Part shown: piece after piece, positions 1 through 7,941 of the stretch | How positions within the stretch are numbered: position 1 is the stretch's first letter | Layout: each line of letters opens with the position of its first letter | Assembly (NCBI RefSeq): GCF_002252445.1 | Contig: NZ_NNRJ01000059.1 | Span: 1-34,587, forward strand | DNA length: 34,587 nt | Reading direction: 5' to 3' | From: Brucella thiophenivorans | GTDB lineage: Bacteria > Pseudomonadota > Alphaproteobacteria > Rhizobiales > Rhizobiaceae | Made by a program: the position numbers and the translations under genes | The notes under the pieces: model-generated | What the model saw: the letters and a program-made list of their open reading frames with translations, nothing else | Told to the model about the DNA's origin: nothing | Databases searched by the model: none

Positions 1-91
1 CCGGAACTTTGCTGCCTGACGTCTCAGCAAATGCACCGCCGGTCCATAGAACGGAAGCAACTGCGAGACTGATCCCAACCGAACGGAACAT
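1..91 (-). CDS. N-terminus of a secreted protein (partial, runs off left edge)
   Basis: The minus strand opens with ATG at 91, preceded by an AGAGGT ribosome-binding site. It reads about 30 residues to the window edge without a stop. The peptide MFRSVGISLAVASVLWTG continues to GGAFAETSGSKVP. This is a textbook Sec signal peptide: Arg at position 3, a hydrophobic core, then an Ala-Phe-Ala cleavage site before Glu. The mature domain lies outside the window, so the function cannot be named. A periplasmic binding protein or porin would be typical. It is transcribed in the same direction as the AraC-family gene behind it, about 215 bp away. Confidence 0.6.
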   Translation of the reverse strand, partial: MFRSVGISLAVASVLWTGGAFAETSGSKVP

Positions 92-307
92 GGGTTACCT
101 CTTCATTCAATTTGACTAGCCATTCCGATGCCCCACCACAGGATGTAACACTGATTAGTGCAAACACCGTTTGGCCGATCATTTCTACCACAGGCGGAAG
201 GCGAGTCTTGCCATTTTGTGCCATTTTCCATCGAGCGCGGCATTTATGACCGTAAGGATAAGAAGGCGCGCAACAGCGATCATCGTCAGACTTAAACGCA
301 CTTACCT

Positions 308-1303
308 TCAGCGCGACTGCTCGCGAAACTGACGTGGTGTAACACCCGAAATTCGGCGAAATGCCCGGCTGAAATGCGCCGGGTCGGAGTAGCCAGACGC
401 GAATGAAACATCAATAATCTTGATGTCAGTATCTCGCAAAAGTGAACTTGATCGTTCAAATCTGACGATATCAAGTATATCTGAATATGCGAGATCGACA
501 TTTGCAAGTTTGCGTTGAAAGGTACGCGCACTCACCCCTGCCATCTCTGCAACATCGGCAAGCGTGGGAACTCTTCCGTCGAGATAGGAAGGCAACATCA
601 GTTTCAATATTGCAGCTATGTCATAACCGGAGTGGCCATCCTCATGCGCATGCGGCTGCGAAAACAGCTCGGTTGAAGGATTGGAAAGGCTAAGACAGCT
701 GTTTGGTATGGTGATCCAGGAAGCAAGCTGTCCAGCGAGGAAGCGTACATTTGGCCAAGAGGACTGAGTAGCAATGCTTGGCGTATAGCGAGCTTCAAAA
801 GCCATGACGGGCGGTGCCCAGTTGGGTCCGGCAAATTGACGGACGATGTAGACAGAGAAAATATTCTGAAGCCATTGCGCATGTTCCACATGCGGGAGTT
901 TGCTTGTTCCGGCGAGCCTGCTGCAGACCCGCACGTGTTCGTTGTCGTACTCGATCCACATACTCAGAACCGTATCTTCGCGTGAAGCCTCATTGCAGGC
1001 ATGTCGCAGCGCAACAAGCAGTGTGGGAGATTGGGCAATCAGAGTTCTGGTTTTTTCCCTAAGATGAGAATAATGAAGTCTTTGGCTGGCCAGGAAACCA
1101 AAATCTTCAATATCCTGGCTATTTTGCGCAGTATTGATAAAGCGTATCGCAGGCAATAGCGGTACATATAGATCGCTTTTTGTGTCCATAGACGGCGGCA
1201 GGCGAAATTTCTCCATAAGAGAACTGGTTGGCGCACCGATTTCCTCGAGAATTCCTACGAAAGGAAGAAGGAACTGGCTGCGCGTCAAAGGGATATTAGC
1301 CAT
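308..1303 (-). CDS. AraC-family transcriptional regulator
   Basis: This 332-residue cytoplasmic DNA-binding regulator has the layout of the OruR/ArgR-like AraC subgroup. An N-terminal sensing region covers roughly residues 10-190. The double helix-turn-helix AraC domain covers roughly 240-330, with helix 1 around LADVAEMAGVSARTFQRKL and the second motif around IIDVSFASGYSDPAHFSRAF. The C-terminus GVTPRQFREQ is the family signature. I chose ATG 1303 over the longer frame from 1339 because GGGGAG sits 6 bases upstream and MANIPLTRSQ resembles the start of this subfamily. It is followed at once by the outer-membrane-type gene in the same direction, which may be its target. The effector is unknown. 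Confidence 0.85.
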   Translation of the reverse strand: MANIPLTRSQFLLPFVGILEEIGAPTSSLMEKFRLPPSMDTKSDLYVPLLPAIRFINTAQNSQDIEDFGFLASQRLHYSHLREKTRTLIAQSPTLLVALRHACNEASREDTVLSMWIEYDNEHVRVCSRLAGTSKLPHVEHAQWLQNIFSVYIVRQFAGPNWAPPVMAFEARYTPSIATQSSWPNVRFLAGQLASWITIPNSCLSLSNPSTELFSQPHAHEDGHSGYDIAAILKLMLPSYLDGRVPTLADVAEMAGVSARTFQRKLANVDLAYSDILDIVRFERSSSLLRDTDIKIIDVSFASGYSDPAHFSRAFRRISGVTPRQFREQSR

Positions 1304-1390
1304 CGGATCTCCCCGCCAGCGGATAGCTGACACCTTCACTTGATAAAATTTCGTTGGAATTTCAACGTATTAGTGTAGATTATTTGACTG

Positions 1391-2170
1391 CTATATTGCG
1401 GACTCATTAGCGAATTTATTCAGGAACATAAATGTCACCGTTGCGCGTAGTCCCCCTTCTGGGGTTCCAGTGGGACCATCAGCATAATAACGTCCACCAA
1501 ACTGAAAACTCATAGCCTGATCATTAAGCTTGAAAACCTGGGTGGTACCCAGATTAATTGGCCCAGTCCATTTGTTTGCCTTCTGATCATAGGTCGAATC
1601 CACTCTGAGCGACATCGATCTTCCACGACCAAAAATATAGGAAACAAAAGGCTGTAAAAGGCTGGCACTTACATCCTGCCTGCCCGAAGGTCCGGCAACA
1701 GACCATATGTGATTACCCAAAGCGCCAACCGTCCACGCTTTTTTCTGAACGAGTGCTAAAGCGGTCGGTCCCAGTCCGAATTTGCCACCGCCGAGATAAT
1801 CATCTGTGACGGTAGGAAGAAGGAACACCGGACCAGCACACCAAATCAAACCGCCCGGCCCGGCATTTTTGGGAGAGAGGAAAAGCCTGGCATTTATGTC
1901 ACCCAGACCTAAGACGCCGCCGCCGGGCGAGTAATCTCGATAAGCGATCCGAATAATCGTGCGTGATATAATCTTCCAATCATCAGTCAATCTGAATGGA
2001 ATGACGGGTGGAATGTGGAGACGATAAGCAAAAACATCTTTGGCGGAATCAGCTTTAAACTCAAAATTGTTTTGGAGCGGTAAACTGATAAGACCAGCCA
2101 ATGGATTGGCTAATTGTTGCGACAGATCATCTACAGAAGGTTGCTCACCGGCCGCAGCAATAATCAACAC
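1391..2170 (-). CDS. Probable outer-membrane beta-barrel protein (MetA/phenol-degradation-like transporter family)
   Basis: The protein has about 259 residues with alternating polar and aromatic strands, many Gly/Asn turns and a C-terminus ending in a short beta strand (LRATVTFMFLNKF). This resembles the putative outer-membrane transporter family annotated as MetA-pathway of phenol degradation. Substrate is unknown. The start is uncertain. GTG at 2170 leaves only a stub of the expected signal peptide (VLIIAAAGEQPS), while an in-frame stop lies near 2210 and no ATG lies between. A hydrophobic stretch with ATG starts (MRSINGLLST) lies upstream in another frame, so a frameshift in the leader, or a non-ATG start, is possible. 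Family assignment is by overall look only. Confidence 0.55.
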   Translation of the reverse strand: MLIIAAAGEQPSVDDLSQQLANPLAGLISLPLQNNFEFKADSAKDVFAYRLHIPPVIPFRLTDDWKIISRTIIRIAYRDYSPGGGVLGLGDINARLFLSPKNAGPGGLIWCAGPVFLLPTVTDDYLGGGKFGLGPTALALVQKKAWTVGALGNHIWSVAGPSGRQDVSASLLQPFVSYIFGRGRSMSLRVDSTYDQKANKWTGPINLGTTQVFKLNDQAMSFQFGGRYYADGPTGTPEGGLRATVTFMFLNKFANESAI

Positions 2171-2486
2171 ACAAAACCAGCGCTCGAAATAACCCTCGCA
2201 CAGGGCCGATTAAATGTGCTCAGAAGACCGTTTATGCTCCGCATTTCACAACCCATTTCCCGAAAAATCCCCGAATTGCATTGGTTTAACAGAAGAAATA
2301 TTCTTATAATTGAGATAGTGCATTACATACATCGGAAGCATTATCCGTTTATGAAAAGTACAGGAAGTTGTTTCTGTTTCAGTTGTTTTGTCATAAAAAC
2401 CTCAACACAATCGAATCGTCCGCGACAGAACATTATTTAGCTTTCGATCGATGAATTGTGTCGAACGGAACAATCGGGGGGGGGAA
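2171..2486. other. Intergenic region between divergent genes
   Basis: About 315 AT-rich bases separate the outer-membrane-type gene (minus) from the Crp/Fnr gene (plus), and must hold both promoters. I see no palindrome strong enough to call an operator. The right end finishes in a run of nine G (2476-2484) that forms the ribosome-binding site of the Crp/Fnr gene. The part next to the minus gene (2171-2255) may hold the original signal-peptide codons of that gene in a shifted frame. Confidence 0.4.
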
Positions 2487-3176
2487 ATGACGCGTATGTC
2501 ACGGGCACATGCCGAACGCATTATATGTGAAACTGGTTGGCTCGCTCAAACGTCTGAAGCCTTTCGGATCACTTTGTTACAGAATGCGCGACTGCTTAAG
2601 CTCAAGGCAGGGCACACTATTTTCCGGCCCGGCGATTCCGCTGGCGGAATCTATGGGCTTGTGTCTGGTACTGTTATAGTCAATACCGCGCCACCTGATA
2701 CGACACCGAAACTAATTCACATCGCCATGCCCGGCGGCTGGACAGGTGAAGATAGTTTTATGACCGGAAACCCGCGGCGTATTGAGCTGTTTGTGTGTAG
2801 TGAAGCGTGGGTGATGCACGTCCCATTAGAAGCCATGGAACGCATGACGGCATCTGATCCAAGTAACATCCGGGAATTCGGCGTTATGTCAATTCTGGCA
2901 GCTGATAAACTGCTCAGAATTGTGCACGACCTCCAAAAGAAAAGCGTGAGTGCGCGAATCGCATCCGTTCTTCACAGACTAGCCTGGACAACACATGCGC
3001 CCATTTCAATATCGCAGGAAAATCTTGGCATTTTGGCCAGTACATCCCGGAAACAGATCAACATGACAATCCGGGATTTTGTAATAGCGGGCTGGATACA
3101 AACCGGATACGGCAAGATAACCGTCACAAACCCTATGGCATTGCAGCGTCATGCTGAAGAAGAAGCATCTGACTAA
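2487..3176 (+). CDS. Crp/Fnr-family transcriptional regulator
   Basis: This 229-residue regulator has a cyclic-nucleotide-binding-like beta roll at roughly residues 30-125 (LKLKAGHTIFRPGDSAGGIYGLVSG). A long dimer helix follows, then a winged helix-turn-helix near the C-terminus (ISQENLGILASTSRKQINMTIRDF). It lacks the cysteine cluster of FNR, so an iron-sulfur oxygen sensor is unlikely. Effector is unknown. ATG 2487 is preferred because the nine-G Shine-Dalgarno tract lies two bases upstream. The longer frame from 2451 reads through that tract. The C-terminus ends about 15 bp before a decayed transposase on the other strand. Confidence 0.85.
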   Translation: MTRMSRAHAERIICETGWLAQTSEAFRITLLQNARLLKLKAGHTIFRPGDSAGGIYGLVSGTVIVNTAPPDTTPKLIHIAMPGGWTGEDSFMTGNPRRIELFVCSEAWVMHVPLEAMERMTASDPSNIREFGVMSILAADKLLRIVHDLQKKSVSARIASVLHRLAWTTHAPISISQENLGILASTSRKQINMTIRDFVIAGWIQTGYGKITVTNPMALQRHAEEEASD

Positions 3177-3191
3177 GCTCGACTTTGCACA

Positions 3192-3476
3192 TTAAGCAGC
3201 GAAGCAAAGCGCCTCGGCCATGCGTTTGATGCGCCCTGGCGGTATTTTAGGTACGTCCGGATGAAACGCGGACTGTCGATAAATATCCTGCTCCCATAAA
3301 ACCATACGAACTGCACCAATGGCGTCGGAGAAAGTGCAGCTTGTTTTTTTGTACCAGGCAGCGGTGTATGGAAGACTGTTTTGGCCGAGCAGATCACAAG
3401 CCCTCAGTGTTACGAGGCTGTAGAGTGCCATCAAAGACGGTGTCGTGCGCAGGATGACCTTGTCTGTTGAATTCAA
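3192..3476 (-). pseudogene. Transposase C-terminal remnant (IS701-like, DDE)
   Basis: About 94 codons match the C-terminal end typical of IS701-type DDE transposases: VILRTTPSLMALYSLVTL, then AAWYKKTSCTFSDAIGAV, then a tail ending RMAEALCFAA. The N-terminal catalytic part is missing, and upstream DNA (3477-3606) gives no recognisable continuation. This is therefore the fossil end of an insertion sequence. It abuts the truncated small gene at 3607-3738, so the insertion or a later deletion probably removed the rest of that gene. Confidence 0.65.
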
Positions 3477-3606
3477 CCTGAATTTGGCCCAGTTTTGTGT
3501 TGATGCTGATCAAACCCAGCACATGTATCCTTCTGAATCCCTTGTCTATTTCCGTCTTCGTGTGGGTTAATCCGAAATGGAAAACTGGCTCAAAATCAGC
3601 CGAAAC

Positions 3607-3738
3607 TCAACACCGCACATGATCCACGTCGTGGATCACCACCATCGCGATCATTGAGAGATTGGCCCAGAGGATTGTCGTACGCGCACGGGCGCGGATG
3701 GCATCTTGTGCGATAAAGGGTAAGTCGGTGGCTGTCAT
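3607..3738 (-). pseudogene. Truncated small membrane-protein gene, translationally coupled to the hydrolase
   Basis: ATG at 3738 overlaps the TGA of the upstream hydrolase (ATGA). The frame runs 43 codons: MTATDLPFIAQDAIRARART, then a hydrophobic helix (TILWANLSMIAMVVI) and HDVDHVRC. The coupling and the coherent start of a transmembrane segment argue that it was a real gene. The HDxDHVR motif at the end of the helix resembles the start of small integral membrane proteins. The frame stops right after this motif, next to the transposase fossil, so the rest was probably lost. Function unknown. Confidence 0.4.
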
Positions 3739-4601
3739 TGGTCGCTGTCCTTTAGGTTAATTCCCAGAAGATCAGCCCAGACGGGATCGTTTCCCCTCTT
3801 GAGAAATTCAATGTGTTTCAAAGATGAGAGACCGTAGTCAGCGGGGTGATACTGAACATATTCAGCGTTGCTGGGGGCCAGGGCAGCGGCATACCGTTTG
3901 ACCGCCATGGGTGGAACCACCACGTCGTCGCTCGCCACCGCGATCCGAACCATTGGCACATCAATGGTGTAGTTCGGGGTCGGGAGACTCTTGCCGATAT
4001 CGCTGTTGAAGAAATCGCGCTGTGTGCACCAACGACGCCACTGCCAGTAAACCCCGGCTGGCAAGTCCGCTCCAAGCAGAAGCCGTTTGCCGGGCATGTA
4101 ACCCGCCAGGAACGTCGCGAGCGGGCCGAGCAGGAACCAGAAGGCGATCACCGTGGGCCGGTAGCTCCAGGGGTGGTCCGTGTAATGGCCGATGCCCGCC
4201 CCGACTGTGATGACCCGGGTCGTGCGGGGTACATAGCCGTGAAAGGGGATTCCCAGACCACCCAGCGAATGGCCGAGAACCCAGAGCGCTCCCTCAGGGG
4301 CAAGTTCCGCCAGCTTGGCCTGCGCGGCTGACTGGTCGAGCACCGCCCAGTCCGCGAAGATCGCGTCGCTGTCGCGCGGATGGCCGACCTGGGATTCGCC
4401 GAAATCGCGATAGTCATAGGTCAAAACCCCGATACCCCTCGCTGTCGCCCAATCGGCGAAATGGCGGTAGAATCTCTGCGGCACGCCGGTCGCCCCGTGC
4501 AGGACAAGGTTGGCTCGCGCCTTGCCCTCAGGCGAATAGTAGTGGCCGATGAGGCGCGCGCCCTTGGCGTCTATCTCTACCCTTTGTGGTTCTCGGTCCA
4601 T
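3735..4601 (-). CDS. Alpha/beta-fold hydrolase
   Basis: This 288-residue soluble hydrolase has the nucleophile elbow GHSLGG near residue 110 (Ser nucleophile), an oxyanion-region HGATG near residue 35, a catalytic-acid candidate in VASDDVVVPP and a late His in LKHIEF. This is the Ser-Asp-His order of the fold. It resembles predicted esterases or acyl hydrolases of the serine aminopeptidase type. Substrate is unknown. It is divergent from an LmrA/YxaF-type TetR gene with two matching palindromes between them, so it is most likely repressed by that TetR protein and induced by a small hydrophobic ligand. The DNA is visibly more GC-rich than the flanking regulatory region. Confidence 0.85.
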   Translation of the reverse strand: MDREPQRVEIDAKGARLIGHYYSPEGKARANLVLHGATGVPQRFYRHFADWATARGIGVLTYDYRDFGESQVGHPRDSDAIFADWAVLDQSAAQAKLAELAPEGALWVLGHSLGGLGIPFHGYVPRTTRVITVGAGIGHYTDHPWSYRPTVIAFWFLLGPLATFLAGYMPGKRLLLGADLPAGVYWQWRRWCTQRDFFNSDIGKSLPTPNYTIDVPMVRIAVASDDVVVPPMAVKRYAAALAPSNAEYVQYHPADYGLSSLKHIEFLKRGNDPVWADLLGINLKDSDQ

Positions 4602-4611
4602 GCACCCTCCG

Positions 4612-4653
4612 TAGACTGAACGGTCTAGACATTGCTATAGACCAATTGGTCTA
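4612..4653. promoter_or_regulatory. Tandem TetR operators between divergent genes
   Basis: Two copies of one palindrome lie between the hydrolase (ATG 4601, minus) and the tetR gene (ATG 4673, plus). TAGACTGAACGGTCTA at 4612-4627 is near-perfect. TAGACCAATTGGTCTA at 4638-4653 is a perfect 16-bp palindrome. They start 26 bp apart. The shared arms TAGAC...GTCTA resemble the operator style of LmrA/YxaF repressors, the same subfamily as the adjacent gene. Placement suggests control of both promoters. Confidence 0.75.
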
Positions 4654-4672
4654 CGCGCGCTATCCTTCTTCC

Positions 4673-5227
4673 ATGGTCGAGATTGAAAATCGCGAAATCC
4701 TTGTGCGAGCTGCCTCTGCGCTCTTTCGCCAGAAGGGCTATTCCGGTGTTGGCCTGAACGAAATCCTGCAGGCGTCGGATCTTCCCAAAGGGTCGCTCTA
4801 CTACCATTTCCCGGGTGGAAAACGCGAGCTCGCGGATGCCGCGACCCGATGGGCCGGGGGAGGGGTCGAGGGGATGCTTGACAAGACTTTCGGGGCAGCG
4901 CCGAGTTTCGATGCGGGGGCGCTCGCCGTTTGCGAGACTATCGCCAGTGCGGTAACTGCAGATGCATATGTGCCTGCGTGCCCGGTGCTCAGCATCCTGC
5001 AAGCCGCACCGAGCGAGCCGGCGTTACGCAAGACGGCCGTGGACGTCTATGCCCGCTGGACAGACTGTATCGAGCGCCACGCCGCCCGGTTCGGACTGGC
5101 CGAGCCGCGAAAGGCGGCGTTCTTACTTCATGTTCGCCTGCAGGGCGCATGGATCATCGCCTATGCCCAGCAGTCGAACGCCCCATTCCGGATGCTTGCA
5201 GAAGAACTGCGTGAGGCTACAGCGTGA
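4673..5227 (+). CDS. TetR-family repressor, LmrA/YxaF type
   Basis: This 184-residue regulator has an N-terminal TetR helix-turn-helix at residues 5-50 (LFRQKGYSGVGLNEILQASD, then LPKGSLYYHFPGGKRELA). The phrase PKGSLYYHFPGGK is typical of the LmrA/YxaF branch. The C-terminal ligand domain carries CPVLSILQAAPSEPALR, where that branch usually has a similar Cys-Pro-Val segment. ATG 4673 is chosen because the longer frame to 4586 would read through both operators. It is divergent from the hydrolase and probably autoregulated. The stop is followed by about 170 bp without a gene before a convergent TetR gene. Confidence 0.85.
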   Translation: MVEIENREILVRAASALFRQKGYSGVGLNEILQASDLPKGSLYYHFPGGKRELADAATRWAGGGVEGMLDKTFGAAPSFDAGALAVCETIASAVTADAYVPACPVLSILQAAPSEPALRKTAVDVYARWTDCIERHAARFGLAEPRKAAFLLHVRLQGAWIIAYAQQSNAPFRMLAEELREATA

Positions 5228-5400
5228 GGAGAACCACGCAAGCAGCTCACGGTCATTGGTCCACACCGGTCTGAAGTGATGACGGGCCCCTCGCGCAGGT
5301 GGAAGGGATAGTGGAGGCAAGAAGAGTGAACTGACGCCAACGTGCAAAGCGAATGTCACAACTACATATCGGGTCAATCATCGCCGTGGCAGACTGACAG

Positions 5401-6006
5401 CTATCCGGAAGAACCCAGCTCAATCTTCAGGCATGCGAAGTTTGCTTCAAGATGCTCCGCCAGCGGTCTTTGACCTTCCTCGGCAACCCAGGCGTCGATC
5501 GAAAGCCGCATTACTCCAACACCGACCATCGCTGCTACTCGCAGTCCGCCCCTTTTTTCTGCGTCCGACCAGAGTTCGCAAAGGGCGCCATAGGCCGCTT
5601 GCTCCATTTGCAAAAACTTGGCCTGATTGCTGGCGCGGAGCTGTTCGGTCGACTGTACGATCCTGCCGATCATCGCCGCGACATCCGGGCGCATATTTGC
5701 TGCCAGGGCTATCAGCGCTGCCTCGGTGACAACCAGTGGCGACGCTCCAACGCCCTGCTTCAGTATTTCGGCACGCAGGACATCGGGCAAAGCACTCTGC
5801 CAGCCCAGGATGATCTCTTCCTTGGATCGGAAATAGTGAAAGAAGGTTCGTCGTGCGATACCCGACGCTTCGGCGATCTCGTCGAGGGTTGTGGCCTCAT
5901 AACCGTTTTGCGTGAACAGCTTCAGGGCAGTCTCGGTGATGCGGCGGTGCGTCTCGCGACGCTTTGTTTCGCGGACGCCCTGTTGATCGTTCAAATCTAT
6001 TTCCAT
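5401..6006 (-). CDS. TetR-family repressor of the oxidoreductase pair
   Basis: This 201-residue TetR protein has its helix-turn-helix at residues 15-62 (KLFTQNGYEATTLDEIAEAS, then GIARRTFFHYFRSKEEIIL) and an all-helical C-terminal domain with AANMRPDVAAMIGRIVQSTE. The longer frame starting at 6081 is rejected because its first 25 codons lie over two operator palindromes. ATG 6006 (MEIDLNDQQG) is the natural start. It is divergent from a quinone oxidoreductase and an aldo/keto reductase, which it probably represses. The inducer is likely a reactive carbonyl or quinone, by analogy with other repressor-oxidoreductase pairs. That is an inference. Confidence 0.85.
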   Translation of the reverse strand: MEIDLNDQQGVRETKRRETHRRITETALKLFTQNGYEATTLDEIAEASGIARRTFFHYFRSKEEIILGWQSALPDVLRAEILKQGVGASPLVVTEAALIALAANMRPDVAAMIGRIVQSTEQLRASNQAKFLQMEQAAYGALCELWSDAEKRGGLRVAAMVGVGVMRLSIDAWVAEEGQRPLAEHLEANFACLKIELGSSG

Positions 6007-6043
6007 AGCGAAGCTATCGCACACGTCTGGGGGCTTGTAAATT

Positions 6044-6080
6044 TGCACCGGGTGCATTAGATGAAAATGCACCCGGTGCA
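6044..6080. promoter_or_regulatory. Tandem TetR operators (TGCACC-N-GGTGCA)
   Basis: TGCACCGGGTGCA at 6044-6056 and TGCACCCGGTGCA at 6068-6080 are near-identical 13-bp palindromes. They differ only in the central base and start 24 bp apart. They fill the gap between the tetR start (6006, minus) and the oxidoreductase start (6108, plus). The spacing is close to two helical turns plus a few bases, fitting two dimers on one face. The likely ligand is the adjacent TetR protein. Confidence 0.75.
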
Positions 6081-6107
6081 TAAATATCCTCGGGCTGAAG
6101 GTTTCCC

Positions 6108-7028
6108 ATGAAAGCCATACGCATTCACAGCTTCAATGAAGCGCCCCGCAAAGAAGACATTCCCCCACCTGACGTCGGTCAGGACGACGTGCTCGTGCGC
6201 GTGGAGGCGACAGCACTCAATCCTCTCGATGCGCTTGTGGCATCAGGGATTGCCCGCCAGTTCTTCAAGATCGACCTGCCTATTACCCTCGGAACCGATT
6301 TCGCAGGGACGATCGAGCGCGTTGGCGCGGCGGTCACACAATGGAATGTCGGGGACAAAGTTATAGCCTGGGTTGATGCCGGATCGAGCGGGGGATTAGC
6401 TGATTTTGCTGTCGCACCTGCCAACGCATGTGTGCCGCTGCCCGCAAGCCTTTCGGCCGCACAGGGTAGCGCGATCCCGACCGCAGGCATCACCGCGTGG
6501 CACGCCCTGTTTTCCAACGCCGGTTTGAAAGCCGGTGAGACGATGCTGATCCATGCCGCCACCGGCGGCGTCGGCAGCTTTGCCGTCCAGTTTGCCCGCA
6601 CAGCAGGCGCGCGCGTGATCGCGACCGCATCGGGCGATGGCCTGGCGCTCGCGCGCGATCTGGGAGCCGATGAGGTTATCGATTATCGCAACCAAGACTT
6701 CACCAGCGTAGCCAAGGACATCGATGTGGTGCTGGATCTCGTCGGCGGTGAGACCCAAAGCCGGTCCTATCAGGTCATGCGCCCGGGTGGGCGGCTCGTG
6801 TCCACGGTCATGCCACCCGACGAGGCTGAGGCAAGGGCGCATGAGGTCACCGCCAGCATTTTCTATGCCAAAGCCTTCGCCGATCATCTCGGCGAACTCG
6901 TCGCCACGATTGCCGACCGAAAATTGCTGCCCGTCATAGATCGCGCGGTCCCCTTCGATCGCTTTGAGGAAGCATGGGGCCGCCAGCTCTCCGGCCACGC
7001 ACGCGGCAAGATCATCGTTCTTTCTTAA
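6108..7028 (+). CDS. NADPH:quinone oxidoreductase (zinc-free MDR family)
   Basis: This 306-residue medium-chain dehydrogenase/reductase begins with a GroES-like domain (LGTDFAGTIERVGAAV around residues 64-80). The Rossmann domain follows, with the cofactor loop AATGGVGSFAVQFARTAGAR near 150. No zinc-binding cysteine pattern is visible, as expected for the quinone oxidoreductase branch. It probably reduces quinones or enones with NADPH in the cytoplasm. The start at 6108 follows the two operator palindromes by about 28 bp. The next gene, an aldo/keto reductase, begins 34 bp after its stop, so the two form an operon. Confidence 0.85.
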   Translation: MKAIRIHSFNEAPRKEDIPPPDVGQDDVLVRVEATALNPLDALVASGIARQFFKIDLPITLGTDFAGTIERVGAAVTQWNVGDKVIAWVDAGSSGGLADFAVAPANACVPLPASLSAAQGSAIPTAGITAWHALFSNAGLKAGETMLIHAATGGVGSFAVQFARTAGARVIATASGDGLALARDLGADEVIDYRNQDFTSVAKDIDVVLDLVGGETQSRSYQVMRPGGRLVSTVMPPDEAEARAHEVTASIFYAKAFADHLGELVATIADRKLLPVIDRAVPFDRFEEAWGRQLSGHARGKIIVLS

Positions 7029-7062
7029 TGACACTCACTAACCTACGTTCAGGAAAACCTAC

Positions 7063-7941
7063 ATGAGCACTTCTTCCCTTGGCGGCACGTTCACCCCGAC
7101 CGGTACATCTTTGAACCTGAAACGCATGGGCTATGGCACCATGCAACTGCCCGGACCGCACGTCTGGGGGCCGCCGCGCGACATGGACGCTGCCCTAGCG
7201 GTGCTGCGCGAAGTAATCGCCCTGGGTGCCAATCACATCGACACAGCCGAATTCTATGGCCCGCACGTGGCAAATGAGCTGATCCGGGAAGCGTTGGCGC
7301 CCTATCCTGATGATCTGACCATCGTCACAAAGGTTGGTTTCGTGCGCGGTGATGATGCATCCTGGGCGCCGGACCATACACCCGAGGGCCTCAAGCGCGC
7401 CGTGCATGAAAATCTTGCAAGCCTTGGCCTGAAGGACCTCGATATCGTCAATCTGCGGCTTGGTGGTGTGCACGGTCCGGACGACCGCTCGTTGGCCGAA
7501 CCGCTGCAGGCGCTTGTCGATCTTCAGCAGCAGGGCGTGATCCGCCACATCGGCCTGAGCAACGTCTCAATGGCACAGTTTGCCGAGGCTAAAAAGATTG
7601 CGACGATCGTGTGCGTGCAGAATCAGTACAACCTGGTGAGGCGCGACGATGACGAGCTTATCGATGCGCTGGCAGCTGAAGCCGTAGCGTATGTTCCCTT
7701 CTTCCCGCTCGGGGGATTTTCCCCTTTGCAGTCGTCATTGCTCTCAGAGGTCGCAGACGAGGTAGGTGCAAGCCCCAAGCAGGTCGCATTGGCATGGCTG
7801 CTGCAGCGATCTCCCAACATACTGGTGATCGCGGGCACTTCATCTCCTGCGCATCTTCGCGAGAATTTCGCCGCAGCAGATATCGTCCTTTCAGACGAAC
7901 AAATCGCGAAGCTCAATAATATTTCCAGCCAGGCCGGATAA
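7063..7941 (+). CDS. Aldo/keto reductase (YdbC-like)
   Basis: This 292-residue NADPH-dependent aldo/keto reductase shows the family Asp-Tyr pair in NHIDTAEFYGPHVAN, the Lys in IVTKVGF and the C-terminal cofactor region VIAGTSSPAHLRENF. The usual tetrad His after the fourth strand appears replaced (DIVNLRLGGVHG), as in E. coli YdbC-type enzymes that share the IDTAxFYGPHVxN motif. It is the second gene of the TetR-controlled pair, with AGGAAAACC upstream of ATG 7063. Likely role is reduction of aldehydes or pyridoxal-like carbonyls. The true substrate is unknown. Confidence 0.85.
   Translation: MSTSSLGGTFTPTGTSLNLKRMGYGTMQLPGPHVWGPPRDMDAALAVLREVIALGANHIDTAEFYGPHVANELIREALAPYPDDLTIVTKVGFVRGDDASWAPDHTPEGLKRAVHENLASLGLKDLDIVNLRLGGVHGPDDRSLAEPLQALVDLQQQGVIRHIGLSNVSMAQFAEAKKIATIVCVQNQYNLVRRDDDELIDALAAEAVAYVPFFPLGGFSPLQSSLLSEVADEVGASPKQVALAWLLQRSPNILVIAGTSSPAHLRENFAAADIVLSDEQIAKLNNISSQAG

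Noticed and set aside
3818..4417. Plus- and minus-strand overlapping frames inside the hydrolase region
   Set aside because: GC-rich coding DNA gives long shadow frames. The hydrolase frame has the GHSLGG motif and the others have nothing recognisable.
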